A DNA stretch of 64,000 nt from Solen grandis (lineage: Eukaryota; Mollusca; Bivalvia; Adapedonta; Solenidae): NCBI GenBank assembly GCA_021229015.1, contig CM037783.1, positions 4,659,324-4,723,323 on the forward strand. Reading direction: 5' to 3'. Position numbers and translations under genes: made by a program. Every line of letters begins with the position of its first letter. The first letter of the stretch is position 1. The notes below the pieces were generated by a model. It saw nothing but the letters and a program-made list of their open reading frames with translations, did no database searches and was not told the DNA's origin. Positions 38,990-50,483 of this stretch are shown here, in pieces.

Positions 38990-39280
38990 CTTGACTATCC
39001 AAATACGGCTCGATGATCCGAATACAGCTTTGTTATCCGGATACAACGCAAATTGATTACTATAATACAACTTGGTGATCCTAATACAGCTTGGTGATCC
39101 TAATACAGCTTTGTTATCCGGATACAACGCAAATTGATTACTATAATACAACTTGGTGATCCTAATACAACGCAAATTGATTACTATAATACAACTTGGG
39201 GATCCTAATACAGCTTGGTGATCCTAATACAACGCAAATTGATTACTATAATACAACTTGGTGATCCGAACACAACTTTA
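38990..39280. repeat. Composite tandem repeat (19-bp and 24-bp modules)
   Basis: Built from two modules: a 19-bp one around CTTGGTGATCCTAATACAG and a longer one, ACAACGCAAATTGATTACTATAAT. They alternate in changing order, for example the longer module flanked by one, two or three short ones. This gives a repetitive ORF on the minus strand that has no other merit. Confidence 0.9.
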
Positions 39281-40170
39281 ATGGAGTGTGGTATTATAAA
39301 CTTAAGTGAATGGGCAAGGAGCAATTATATATTTTGATGCATATTTTATCTCTAAACAAAATCATCAGTACATTTGTTGTTCTTCATCTCCTTTTCTTTC
39401 ATTTAAATGTTATCTGTTTTCAATCACTGAAATATACAGTTGAAATGTGATACAATCCGAATAATAGAGGAACACTGAAAGAGATTAAAAGATGATTGTT
39501 TCGAAAAGTAGAAACATATATGAAAGTTTATAAAAGTATGAATATGTAAATAAGTTTGTGACTTTTTATATTTTTGTATGGAAATAATGACATTAAATTT
39601 GTCATAAAAAACGTCATTTTATTTTATATTTTCCATTGTAAGTTATATGAATGTGATTATATTTCAGTGTTTTCAATCACTAAAAATGGAGTTTGTATGA
39701 TAAATTGTACGCTTGAAAAAGATTTACGAAGTGTTAGACATTCGTATTTATTACCCCCTGTTCCCGTCAGTTCACGGCTATGACGTCTTAACTTGATTTC
39801 TGAACCATTCAAATTAATTCTTAGAAGGTGTTATGTGGTCATTTTCTAAGAAAAGAAAACATGAAGTCAGACGTATGTTTTTCTGTCAGTTCTCAATTTA
39901 TATAGAGAGAGAGAGAAAGAGAGAGAGAGAGGGCGGCGGAAATGAGAGAGAGAGAGAGAAAGTCGAACGCGAACTGCTTATGAAGTGAACGATTTAGATA
40001 AAAGGTTATGCTAGAGGTAAAAGAATATCTCATTTATCTTAGCACTTGACTTAATTAAATGAGAAGTTCCCTTTTTTCCTATATCTCCCGTCATTTTCTT
40101 ACCTTTGTATCCTATACATAAGTTCCAGTAAGCAAATGAAACCGGAGAGAGGGAGATAATTAGGTTTATA
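39281..40170. other. Gene-free stretch
   Basis: Only a GA-rich low-complexity tract at 39904-39960 is notable. Confidence 0.5.
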
Positions 40171-40412
40171 ATAACCCTTTCCCTCATAGAGGAAACCGTG
40201 AAAAGACCTATGCGAACAACATAAAACCAGATCAGCCTGCGAGTAACTCGCAGGCTGATCAGGTTTTATGCTGTTCGCTGCTCCTCAGGGGTCTGGAAAT
40301 GAGGATTTTGTAATTAAATTTGGTAAGTTTTAACTGTGGTTTTCTGCAGATCAGGCTTTATGTGGTACCTGTTGAGTGCGTCAAAATGAGTCTATATGAG
40401 GGAAAGGGTTAA
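40171..40412 (-). mobile_element. piggyBac-like MITE, copy 2
   Basis: The same element as 22431-22656 but inverted: CCCTTTCCCTCATAGAGG at 40175 and ATGAGGGAAAGGG followed by TTAA at 40409-40412. The left flank is ATAA, a one-base change from TTAA. Internally it retains a near-perfect hairpin at 40221-40270, arms AACATAAAACC.GATCAGCC and their complement, centred on CTGCGAGTAACTCGCAG. Confidence 0.85.
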
Positions 40413-40800
40413 ACATTGGATTTTTTGGATAAAAGTGCATGTAATTGCTAATATTTATACTAGCACTTCTAATTCAAAACCTATAAATGACATAAAAAAG
40501 GTTATCCTTAGAAGTTATATAACACATTTCTATATCACTTTTCACATAACATACAAACATTATCAAAGGGACGCTACTCTAATTGATAAATCTTGCAATT
40601 TGACGAAATTGTCGAGCCTTATGGACACGGAAAAATACACATTTTATGTCATTGGACTTATTAAACATATATCAACACATGGAAATATAAAGAAATACGT
40701 ATTATGTCAAGTCATAATTTTAACCCCTATTACTGATATAAACTCTTTTTGACCAAGGGTAACTTAATCTTATCCAAGGTATTTTTAGCACTTCACTCGT

Positions 40801-41025
40801 CGGGGAGCAGTGGTCCAGTGGTAGGACACGCGTTTTGAGATTGAATGGTCCCGGGTTTGAGTTCTTCTAAGGACACTGCAAATTTCCTTGAGCAACAAAT
40901 CTACCCCGCATTCACTCCACCCAGGAATAGATAAGTACCGAGAGGGCAGTATATTTCCTTTGCGCCATAATGTGGCATATTAAACACACGCCAGACTGCA
41001 TGAAACTTAGGTTGTCAAATGAATT
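40801..41025 (+). mobile_element. SINE (family 4), plus copy
   Basis: The head has TGGTCCAGTGGTAGGACACGC as A-box region and CCCGGGTTTGAGTTC as a slightly degenerate B-box, followed by GGACACTGCAAATTTCCTTGAG and CATTCACTCCACCCAGGAAT. The 3' end, near CTGCATGAAACTTAG, is shared with the minus-strand copy at 16560. Confidence 0.8.
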
Positions 41026-41339
41026 CACTTTACTTGCACTACAATATCAATAGCTTTGTTTTTTTTTCTATGCAGTTATGGTCTCTTTACATGCATATCC
41101 CCGATATTATTATCATCATCCAACCTGCACAGCTCCTGTGTCTATGTTTGTTGACAAACTAATAAGTCATAAAACGCCTTATAAGTGACATAAAGTAGAA
41201 AAATAAGTTTCCACTGTCCAAATTTAATGGACATAGTTAAAAAGTTAATGAAATATGGCCTTAAAGCTGCAAAAAGGCCGACCTCTCATAATTCTGCAAT
41301 TGCTTATTTGACATACAGTACATTGTACATAATGACTTC

Positions 41340-41540
41340 ATAGTCATCAGACCTCATGTTCCCGAAAATACTTAGGTACGGTCACAAACTCATATTTGAG
41401 TAATAATAATCAGATCTCTATTGCAATTAATGGGAATAGTTTGGGTCTGAGTATGAAAACAAGGACCAAAAACTAAAAGATGAGATACTTAAATAAGCAT
41501 ATGAATGAAATCTCGTATAATGTCGCCGCGACCACGAAAA
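41340..41540 (+). repeat. Dispersed repeat R4, copy 1 (partner at 42600-42760)
   Basis: AAACAAGGACCAAAAACTAAAAGATG..ATACT.AAATAAGC and GAAATC.CGTATA are matched by AAACAAGACCTAAACCAAAAGATG..CTACTCAAATAAGC and GAAATCCCGTATA near 42685-42745. Same orientation, about 1.2 kb apart. Confidence 0.6.
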
Positions 41541-41839
41541 GCGTCATCATTTTGATTTTTTTATTTAAAAAAAAAAAGAGACCGTAAGCAACTATAGAAA
41601 CAAGCCCTTTTTTATTTGTTAAATGTTATTTATTTGCGTGCAATAATCTCGGGAATGATGTCAGTAAAAAGTGAATGTAAAATAACATTCATACCTAAGC
41701 TAATGTAAAGGCGCAGTATGTTTAGGGTCAAATAATTGCCCTCGTTCTATCTTTTAACTCCGAGACTCACGATAGCTCGCCGAGTAGCACACCTCTTGTT
41801 ATTAGGTCTCTTTTTCAAGACCCTACATTCTCGAGGATA

Positions 41840-42001
41840 TTAAGGTAAAGTCCATGTAATGGTTCCGCTTTGTCGTAGACCACTTAACCTCTACCAAGAT
41901 AACCAAGGTACCCTAATGAAACATTAGGAAGGATTGGTTTTCTCCTCGAAAGGCCATGAGGTCCGAAATGAAGCGGAACCATTACAGGGACTTTACCTTA
42001 A
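41840..42001. mobile_element. TTAA-flanked MITE with long inverted repeats
   Basis: A 154-bp element (41844-41997) between two TTAA sites (41840-41843, 41998-42001). The left arm GGTAAAGTCC.TGTAATGGTTCCGCTT and the right arm AAGCGGAACCATTACA.GGGACTTTACC are inverted repeats of about 27 bp with one or two mismatches. The centre carries a smaller palindrome, CCTAATGAAACATTAGG. TTAA suggests piggyBac mobilisation, but the ends differ from the CCCTTT family. Confidence 0.85.
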
Positions 42002-42599
42002 ATATCTTAGGCTGAAATATGGCTGCCATGCTCAAGAGGGTTTGAACAATAAAAGGAGTTAACAATGTCGCCTATGCAAATTCTAAATTAAGTCAAGTTT
42101 CGTACGCGACAGTGTTCAGAATACACAGAGGTCAAATTCAAACAGAAGTTTCAGCATGGCTTTTGAGTAAGAAGTTTTGTAGTCTGGTTCCCTGCCTGCT
42201 AAAGTTTGTTAGTAACAAAGTGGTAGGGGCAGGTAATCCATGCTTGAACTGTTGTTCCCAGATCACCTCTCAAGTATCATACTAAGGTCTGAAGACGTTT
42301 GAGGTACAAGTATGAGATCATACATTTGTATTTTTCGAAAACACGGGGCCAGACCTGTGAGGTGTCTTTACATTTGAAGAATAAGATGTTTGAACATTGA
42401 AACCGTTCCGCTGTACATGCTAGTACATGTAACAGTTGTTAATTGGAAATCTGGGATGAAGGATACTCTACTGCGCATCTAAAATATCGGTTATGCCGAT
42501 TCATTCTTCAGATTCTTAATATGGAACCAAGAAGTAAAAAAAATACAGAAGTATTCTTGAGGACAGGTTCTCTTATTTTCTAGAACGCAAATAAATGTA

Positions 42600-42760
42600 C
42601 TCATTCGTGTCTGTTACATGCTGTAAAGTCACTCCTGTCTTCAAGCCGTCCATGAAAATAGATGAAATTTAATATGTTTGGTAAAAACAAGACCTAAACC
42701 AAAAGATGCGCTACTCAAATAAGCTTGATAAGGAAATCCCGTATACCGCGATATTTTGAG
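42600..42760 (+). repeat. Dispersed repeat R4, copy 2
   Basis: Partner of 41340-41540; see the shared blocks there. The two copies flank the MITE at 41840. Confidence 0.6.
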
Positions 42761-42855
42761 AAATAGTATGTGCGTAATATAGTCAGGCTATTCGCTGTTC
42801 AAACGGCGTTGAAAAAGGATGTGGACTCGAATTTTAGCCGGAGGAGGACATAGGG

Positions 42856-42917
42856 TGCCTGGATAGCGTAGTGGTAACGCGCCTCGCTTCTCACCAATGT
42901 GTCCCGGGTTCATGCCA
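42856..42917 (+). repeat. tRNA-like head (SINE fragment)
   Basis: GCCTGGATAGCGTAGTGGTAAC (A-box region) and CCCGGGTTCATGCC (B-box region), spaced like a tRNA. No acceptor-stem complementarity and no 3' body was identified; a short TA tract follows. Confidence 0.6.
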
Positions 42918-42919
42918 TT

Positions 42920-43985
42920 ATATATATATTATTCCATATCTTTAAAAAAATGAACTTTTAAGTATTTCACCGTTTGTCTCACTTGAGTCGCGCAAGACAG
43001 CGGCAGTTCATTGAAGTTGGTGCGACTAGCACACGGCTCACATTACCGTCAAAACTTACCACTTAGGAAAATGCGAAAACACGAAATATAATTTTGATTC
43101 TATTGCCTGAAAAAGTAGGACTATCGGTAAATACATTACGTTTGTGTAACAGCCTACATGCACGTCAGACAACTTATCTATCGGTGACGGTGGATCACTG
43201 TACACCGGATATAGCTGGTCAAATGAGCAGAAAAAAAGATTGCGCTTGCAGTCAGATCAATATTTTTACATGTTTTTGATATTAACATGACGTTTTAAAT
43301 TAAAAGGAGTACCAGTTTTTCATCTATTGACATGTGTGAATGTGGTTACATCTTCATTACACTCGGTGTTACTTTTAAAATAGAAAATAAACGATGGTGA
43401 AGCGAGATTGCTCACGGACGAGATCCAGTGTTTTGAACGATAAATCTTTTGTAAATCGCCTATTGAAAAATCTGAATCGGTGAATATCTTTATATTTATC
43501 CCAAGTTTCAATGCTCTAAAGCTTATTGGGAAATTTGATGACACTTGTATGTATTTTTTAATTATATGTCCAGCGGTAGTGTACTGAGTATAATCATGTA
43601 TTAGAAAATGTATGGGGTATAGCTTTTATATGTACCGGGGTCAGCTATGTCTTAAGTCGAGAGGGGGTCCATTATTGTTAAAACGATTCATGTAATAAAT
43701 ATTTAAGGATATGGAAAGTGTTGGTGCACATATTGGGACATACTTATGTCTAAAAGATAAGATATGCGGCCTGATAACTCATTAAACGGTTTGTTGCTGA
43801 TGTATATAGTCTAGGGAAATAACAACACCAACCTCGACTTCTCTATGCCGTATATGGTTTCCATGTATTTCTCATACGTGCACACATTTTTGAGAAGCCG
43901 TTAATATGGACTGACGAAAATTATCTTCGAATTGTCTGATCGAATCGACAACGAATCCCACACCCAATTTTTGCATGACCTTTAT
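42920..43985. other. Gene-free stretch
   Basis: No recognised feature; ORFs are chance-sized. Confidence 0.45.
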
Positions 43986-44215
43986 GCTTTGGTGTTCCTA
44001 TAAACCTTTTGCTCTAAAAAGCTTGTGCCCAGGGTTCCAAAAATTTACACTCGTCACTGTACCGAAAATGGTTAGTTGTTTGTTCTAAAGCAAACCATCT
44101 TAAAACATGGAGGAATAACATGTATGCTATATTGTCCTGTGGAAACCTTTCTTTAGAAACGAGCATTCCGCTTTTAATCAGAGCCTGAATAACATCAGGT
44201 GATATCTGCACCAGT
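43900..44215 (-). pseudogene. Frameshifted orphan coding relic
   Basis: A minus-strand reading frame starting at about 44215 reads ISPDVIQALIKSGMLVSKER then FPQDNIAYMLFLHVLRWFAL. After the phrase FRYSDECK the sense continues in the next frame (FWNPGHKLFRAK), then in a third one (RFIGTPKHKGHAKIG), implying two frameshifts. The continuity across frames suggests decayed protein-coding sequence, most likely from a transposon or multicopy gene family. I do not recognise the family. Confidence 0.4.
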
Positions 44216-44219
44216 TAAT

Positions 44220-46100
44220 TTCTCAACAATCTCGCTGCAGCAAATGTCTGAACAGCAGGTTTCATTTGCAGTTCTAATTCAAAACTAAATGTGTTGAACT
44301 CCATGATCTCGAAGAAGTAGAAAGTATAACATTTAAATGAAGTAATGGCGACTTATTCCATCTCGCAGCTCTTAACATTCCTCGCTAATTATGGAAATAA
44401 GCACATAGTAAACAGTAGAAAAGATCTACGGCATAATAAAAGAAGTCAATTTATTGGAATGTAAAACGATCTTTGTTTATTTAAGTGATCATTTCATAAA
44501 TACATGTAATAGATTGATGACGCCCGTTTACAACATCAACGACTACCAGGATTAAATTTTCGTAGGACTATCCCCAGTATTTATCGCATAAAGCTATACC
44601 CAGTGCAAAAATAACTATATCCAGTACACTTTTGAAAATCTGTCAAGAATTGATGAATTTATAGAGAATTTAAATACATGACCCAGAATAAAAACAGAGA
44701 AAATTTGACAGAATGAGCATCACTGGTTACCTGTGTTCTATGATTAGATGCAGGCCCTGCTAGCTGGGTTGTATAGCTTGCAATGTAAAAGGTCATGAAT
44801 GTATGTGTAACTATCAGAGGATGAATTGTGTCTATATTCTACATGTATTATTATTCCTCCCACACACTCACTATTGAATTGGATAGCAAAACAACTAAGT
44901 ACATGTATAAACATCCACCTTTCATACCAAAAGTTCCTTCTAGTGCATTACTGAACTTTGAGGCATAGGGTGAAAGCTGATATAGGTTTAACCAAATGGC
45001 TTGTTACGTTACCAAAATTTTTGATAACAAATAAATTGTAAATCATTTACACTACTGAGAACTATTGTTCTCATAATGATAAGCAGGATTCCCAACTGTC
45101 CCACCTGATTTTTAACTGTTTAGTATAAAAAGTGGGACAGTTTGGAAAACATTTTTTGAGCGCATAGTGATGATCACCATTAATCAAATTGTTCAATGTG
45201 TTACACTTAGATTTCAAAACCCTTATATAAGTGAACCCCATTTATTCACCCACCCGCCGTTGTGTGGACATCTGTTTTTGATTAGGCAGGCTGCCACAGG
45301 TATTGTTCAAGAGTGCATATGCTGCTACATGGGGTTGTATATAGTCATTCACAGTTTGTAAAGAAGTTGTGAACATACCAAATACCAGAAATGATCCTAA
45401 AAGTTCTCTATTATTCTTTTTTATTTGAGCAAATATAAATCTTCCTTTTTTTCTTTCTTTCTCTATTGATTTATTTTGTCTACTTCATTTTGTTCTTTCT
45501 TTCTTTTATTTTTCATTTATTTTATTCTTTCTTTCTTATTTTATTTTATTTGTAAAAATTATCATAAAAAGGGCATAAATGTTTGAAATAAGTTATGTAT
45601 CACTAATTACTTTCATTCTCTCATTTCTTCCCTCAACACATGTTTATATGTCAGAAATCAACACAAATATTATTACTTGTTTATTCAATAAGAGAAATTC
45701 TGTTGAATAAAATGTAACGAAACGTTTCTAGCAAAAGCAAATACAAAACAAAAAGATCATTCATTGTCAGAATTATGTCCTTCAGGCTCTTTTTAATTAA
45801 CTACAAAAATGCGTATCTCTATATTTTCAATATCAAAACTTTAATTCTGAAATAAATGCCGTATGATCCTATAATCATGCAGTTACAAAATTGACTCCAA
45901 GTAATAAATGTAATAAAGAATATGTAAGGGATCATAAACTAAACAACCCACATATTATCATTATCATTCATTAACTGTCTATTGCTTTGTTTAAAACTAG
46001 CCTACTATCTCACTTCCATTGTAGCAGATAATTTAGTTATCAACCCATCAGAAGTTTTACCGTAACATATAGGTACTATATTGGCTAAACACTCCCTGCA
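44220..46100. other. Gene-free stretch
   Basis: AT-rich, T/C-rich between 45410 and 45550. Nothing recognised. Confidence 0.5.
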
Positions 46101-46111
46101 GTGATGACCAG

Positions 46112-46960
46112 CAATGGGGATATAGTAAATCAAAAGAAATAGAACGTATACATTTAAAATTTTGTAAATCAATACTTAATATAAAAAATACTACCCCTAA
46201 CATTGGTGTGTATGGAGAACTTGGACGTTATCCATTATATATTTCTAGATATATACGTACTTTAAAATATTGGTGTAAATTGTTAAATACTGAAAAAAAT
46301 TTTATATATATATATGGGATCAACAAACTGTTTTGAATGAAAAAGATTTTATTAATACAATAGGTTTAAAAATTTTTGATACTTATTGTCAAATTTATAT
46401 AATAATATAAAAAATGAATTTTGATATGAAGGCTATTTGAATGTTTTACCTTATGACTTAAGAAATTATATTTGTAGATTAAGATTGTCATCACATAGTT
46501 TACATATTCAAACTGGTCGCTATGGTAGAAATAGAATTCCTCGTTCAGAAAGATTTTGTATATTTTGCAGAAGTAACGACATTGAGGATGAATATCACTT
46601 TATTATTAAATGCCCATGTTTTCTAAATTTAAGAAAGAAATTTATTGACAAGTTTTATTATGTTAGACCTTGTATGTTTAAATTTTTAGAATTACTTCAA
46701 ACAAAAAATGTTGATACACTTTTAAATCTTGCTAAATATTTGAAATCTGCTTTTTCTTTACGCATAAGTCTTATGACACTTAGTTCATCCTCTTAGTTAA
46801 AAATCGACTTTGATTACTTGTTCACGTGATGTTCTAGAAAAAGAATTTATGATATATTTATTAATAACTTGACTATTGTATACCGTTGAATGTTGATGTT
46901 ATTTATGATGATGTACTAGGTACAAATCAAATAAAATATGTTCTGTTCAAAAAAAAAACT
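46112..46960 (+). pseudogene. Non-LTR retrotransposon, 3' end of ORF2 (5'-truncated, frameshifted)
   Basis: Two blocks of decayed ORF2 C-terminus. The first (46112-46310) reads SKSKEIERIHLKFCKSILNI then NTTPNIGVYGELGRYPLYIS, a pattern familiar from molluscan non-LTR element C-termini. The second (46428-46796) reads YEGYLNVLPYDLRNYICRL, then a C-x2-C-x9-H-x4-C zinc-knuckle-like motif (CIFC..DEYHFIIKC). A frame change and stops lie between them. It ends with a 3' UTR containing AATAAAATATG and a short A-run at 46949-46957. The reverse transcriptase and endonuclease domains are missing, so this is a dead 5'-truncated insertion. Confidence 0.75.
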
Positions 46961-47205
46961 AAGATATATAAAGCATTTTGCATTTTGTTGTTTTTCTGGT
47001 ATTTTAACTTGGTTGGTCAGGTTTGAAACTGTTGATCATCACGAAAACCGTTGCATTTGCAGTATGCAAATCTAGTTAACTATTAAAACTAACCGTAACA
47101 TTCAAACGTTCATCTTAAAATACTTAATCATATGTTTGATTTTTTTCTTTAAAATCCATATTTTTGCAATAAATTACAACAGATGCTTTCGTAAATAACT
47201 AGAAA

Positions 47206-47263
47206 CAAGAAAAGATTAAACAAAATATGTAAGTTTAAATGGACGGCCTCAAAAAGCATATTG

Positions 47264-47307
<44 letters not shown>

Positions 47308-47445
47308 TACACACACACGGTTTATAAGATTTATATAAATATATGTGATTAAATCTAAAGGAAGTAATTATAGAGAAACAAATGCAAAATAATGGATATA
47401 TCGATGCATATAAAAACTAGCACTACAAACATACTTCTAACCATA
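47206..47445 (+). repeat. Dispersed repeat R2, copy 2, with (TC)n(AC)n
   Basis: ACAAGAAAAGATTAAACAAAATAT, GGACGGC and AAGCATATTGC match 11938-12010. A (TC)n(AC)n compound microsatellite at 47264-47319 occupies the position of the T/C-rich stretch in copy 1, and CAAATGCAAAATAATGGAT and AAAACTAGCACT match 12420-12470. Confidence 0.6.
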
Positions 47446-47446
47446 A

Positions 47447-47590
47447 GAGTCAACCCTGTCTTCAGCGGTAAATCAAGGGAAACAGAGAAAGTTATCGCTT
47501 TACAGAGGTGACCGCTAAATGAAGATTTAACATATATCACACTTAACCACACTTAATGCAGATGACCGTTAAAACATGTTCAACCTGGAG
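47447..47590 (+). mobile_element. pogo/Tigger-like MITE, copy 3
   Basis: GAGTCAACCCTGTCTTCAGCGG at the left, GCGGTAAATCAAGGGAAACAGAGAAAG, CAGAGGTGACCGCTAAATGAAG internally and TGTTCAACCTG at the right match copy 1 at 19570. The ends are degraded. Confidence 0.65.
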
Positions 47591-47835
47591 TTCATGAAGG
47601 CTATTTTTAAACAGAACCAAAAAAAAAGTAAAAATGTGATACACGTACATCATAATTGGATTGTGTCACGGTAAAATAACCCTATTAACTACTTTCATCT
47701 CTAATTAATGTATGGTATTTTATTCATTTATATATTAGCTTTAGATGTTTTTATTTTTTTTTTAATAAATTGTTATAAGAGTTGGTATATGATGTATAAA
47801 TATCATAAATATAAAAATTCTATATAGGATCTGAC

Positions 47836-48074
47836 ATGAATTGTTGTTGTTGTATTGGGGTTTACCGTCGCTGTGATAGTATTTCAATCATATAGCGACG
47901 TCCAGCTAATTACAGGTGGAGGAAGACCCCGAGTACACAGAGGTACCCGAGTAGAACCACCGACCTACCGCAAGCCAGCTGGAAGGCTTGCTCACATGAA
48001 AAATCCTAAGTCCCTACCGGGATTCGAACACACAGCGTTGAGGGGCTGAGAGATTTGTAGTCCACGACTGTAAC
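47836..48074 (-). mobile_element. SINE (family 2), antisense near-full copy
   Basis: It starts with a TTG-repeat tail and GGGGTTTACCGTCGCTG, contains GACGTCCAGCTAATTACAGG, and ends in the head complement (GGGATTCGAACACACAGCG; B-box complement at about 48020). The plus-strand ORF spanning it is an artefact. Confidence 0.88.
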
Positions 48075-48139
48075 CGTTCAAATAACAAATGTTCTTTCAA
48101 TTACACAATAAATTATTAGCAACAAACACGAACCACATA

Positions 48140-48318
48140 ATCAATATCCTCAAGCATTCCGATAGGATCCGAAGGTTGTGGGTGCGAACCCCGTTAGATG
48201 CAACAATTCTTCACAACCTTCCCAGGCGCAAAGTACTGGTCCAACCCAGGAACCGTCAAGAGGGATTAGTATAAGTTGTAAGAACTTGTTTCCCAATCGA
48301 CCGAAAATAAATAAGTTT
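48140..48318 (+). mobile_element. SINE (family 3), partial
   Basis: A B-box-like GTGGGTGCGAACCCC near 48179 and the 3' end ATAAGTTGTAAGAACTTGTTT with an AATAAATAAG tail match the family-3 copy at 11680-11930. Confidence 0.65.
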
Positions 48319-48557
48319 TAACTAAAATTCCCACAGATAATGAGTGTTCTAATCAACTACATTCGATTGGCACATGCGCAAATAGAAACTTGACCCGTAT
48401 ACAATGCAATTCGACATATTCATATATACTAAGTATTAAATTATGGTAAATTAGTATACAGTTAATTGATATATAGTACATAGTACTAAATACTGTCCAT
48501 GAATTATAAATGTAGAATACCAGATATACTGAATAACTCGAATTTAGCCATGAGAGA

Positions 48558-48944
48558 TTATTTCTGAAACAAAAGATTTAAATACTGAAATGAATGGAAG
48601 CATACGCGACAAATATAATGCCACAGGATTATAATATTGCAAAACAAACAATCATAAAACGTTTTTAAAACTAAAACTAAATCTTCACGTATGGGTTTTA
48701 TATGTCCTATATGCATTATGAGGTACGAACTCTCAACATTAGGATTCGTGGTCATGTACGCTATCAAATCGTCGGATAACCCATGGCAACTAATCAAAGC
48801 TACTCTCCATACATCACTCGTGTATTTTTTTTTCACTAACAGTTGGTTGTTCAAATCGAATGAAGCCGATACAGCTGTCCATTTGGGTGCCGGATAACAT
48901 TGTCCTCCTGGCATTAACCATATCGTAATCTCCTTTAATGACAT
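48558..48944 (-). CDS. Orphan 128-codon ORF, unknown
   Basis: The longest clean frame in the central region. It reads SLKEITIWLMPGGQCYPAPK from its N-terminus, continues KWTAVSASFDLNNQLLV and SDVWRVALISCHGLSDD, then becomes hydrophobic and Cys-rich over the last 35 residues. The first 95 residues have balanced composition, unlike the AT-driven ORFs around. I recognise no domain. It could be one exon of a gene, the start of a transposon ORF, or chance. The start codon is the first ATG; nothing marks it as a true start. The C-terminal part may be read-through beyond an exon end. Confidence 0.3.
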   Translation of the reverse strand: MSLKEITIWLMPGGQCYPAPKWTAVSASFDLNNQLLVKKKYTSDVWRVALISCHGLSDDLIAYMTTNPNVESSYLIMHIGHIKPIREDLVLVLKTFYDCLFCNIIILWHYICRVCFHSFQYLNLLFQK

Positions 48945-49163
48945 GACGTTCCTTGTTTTCCGTGTAATATAACAATTACATAATTATTTTCTTATATTTA
49001 ACACGTGTGATATAACAACGTCATGGCGTCATTTAACCCAATACAATTTATACTATAGTAGGATAAAAAAATAAATAAAAAAAAATAAAAAAAAAAAAAA
49101 CGTTCAAAAATGCGCGCGAAAAGTCAAATATTACTGTTCCGTTAAATCTCAGCATTTAGAGTC

Positions 49164-49297
49164 ATGTGATAAAAAGAATCTCACGTGAGTTGTCATATAA
49201 TATAAAATTTTATTAAGTCGTCCAGGAAAATTTTGAACTCGTTTTACAAAAGTCTTTATTATATGACAACTCATGTGAGATCCTATATTTATCACAT
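49164..49297. repeat. 134-bp long inverted repeat (hairpin element)
   Basis: The left arm ATGTGATAAAAAGAATCTCA..CGTGAGTTGTCATATAATA (49164-49206) pairs with the right arm (49255-49297) around a 48-bp spacer with few mismatches. A palindromic MITE relic is the simplest reading. Confidence 0.8.
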
Positions 49298-49611
49298 ACC
49301 CTAACCACCACCGATGTTCTAACTCCAAGAGGAGAGTATCCAAAATGTAAACATCACTTTGATTGGCTTAAATATGTTCATGCTTTACACGTAAGAAAGT
49401 CAACTTTCTGGATAAAAATCCCACGACTGATGAATGCAGAGTGGCAGCGAGTGGCAGACCGTGACACTACCAATGGCTAACGGTTTTTTTCACCTTCATA
49501 ATCGTAATATCGCTAAAAAGAAACAGTTTTTCTGACTAGTTCCACGTCACAGGTCATGTCGTCTCGTACGAACCAGTGTTTCCATTTCTTTGCTCGTTCC
49601 ATTTTTGCCTT

Positions 49612-49711
49612 NNNNNNNNNNNNNNNNNNNNNNNNNNNNNNNNNNNNNNNNNNNNNNNNNNNNNNNNNNNNNNNNNNNNNNNNNNNNNNNNNNNNNNNNN
49701 NNNNNNNNNNN
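49612..49711. other. Assembly gap (100 N)
   Basis: Exactly 100 N. Repeat content changes across it: the right side is rich in CTTGTCCGG- and AGCTCACCTGAGC-type repeats not seen on the left, and the TOP2 gene fragment starts 4.4 kb to its right. Confidence 0.99.
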
Positions 49712-49719
49712 TATTCTAC

Positions 49720-50480
49720 TCACCCAGGCATCGGCGTCTTCATCACACTTTGGTCAAGGTTTTACGTGCAAGTTATTAAAAATCATATATCTTAGTAACC
49801 AGCTATGCTCATTGATTAAAAACTTCACTCAGGTCTTCTAGGGCATTAAATAAACAAGTTAGATGACTCTTGACCAAATTTAGTGCAAATCATGGCCCTT
49901 TTTTAACTAACAACCTAAACTCACAAGCAGCGGTATAGTCCTGCACCTTGTCTTTCGAGGTTCTTGTTATTCCTGCATGAACCACACAATTTACCTTATC
50001 ACAAGTTCTTCAGATTGATATGATAGACTTTCTAATTTGATCTTCATAGGGTTTTCCATGACTTAACAAATTTGTCCATTTTAATCCACAAATTGTCTAA
50101 TTTTTAAAATTTGCCTCCTATCTGTATATAGAGTGCCTCCTATCTTTAAATAGAATGGTCACATGACCCCTTTTTGACAAGACCATGCCTTCAGCATGAC
50201 GTAATAATAAGTTTTAACACTTGTAAGACAGAAAGAAACTGGTTGGGAGGACGTTGAAAGTAGTCATGCCTTTTCTAGGTGCCCTGTGAATCAAATTCCC
50301 TAAATGCCATGTATTTGCCCATGGATTCATAATTGTTCACATAATTCATTATTTCATACTGACTCTTCATGTATACATTGTCGGTAAACGTCCACTTTCA
50401 AATATTTTGTTGCACTAATGCTTGGTACCATTTTGACCCTTTTGGCCTTTGATATAAAGCAATTCCTAAGTCATTTAGAA
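49720..50480. other. Gene-free stretch, repeat-derived start
   Basis: 49729-49800 (CATCACACTTTGGTCAAGG, TTAGTAACCAGC) matches 56840-56912 in a TOP2 intron. Otherwise nothing recognised; in particular no topoisomerase core motif. Confidence 0.5.
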
Positions 50481-50483
50481 TTA

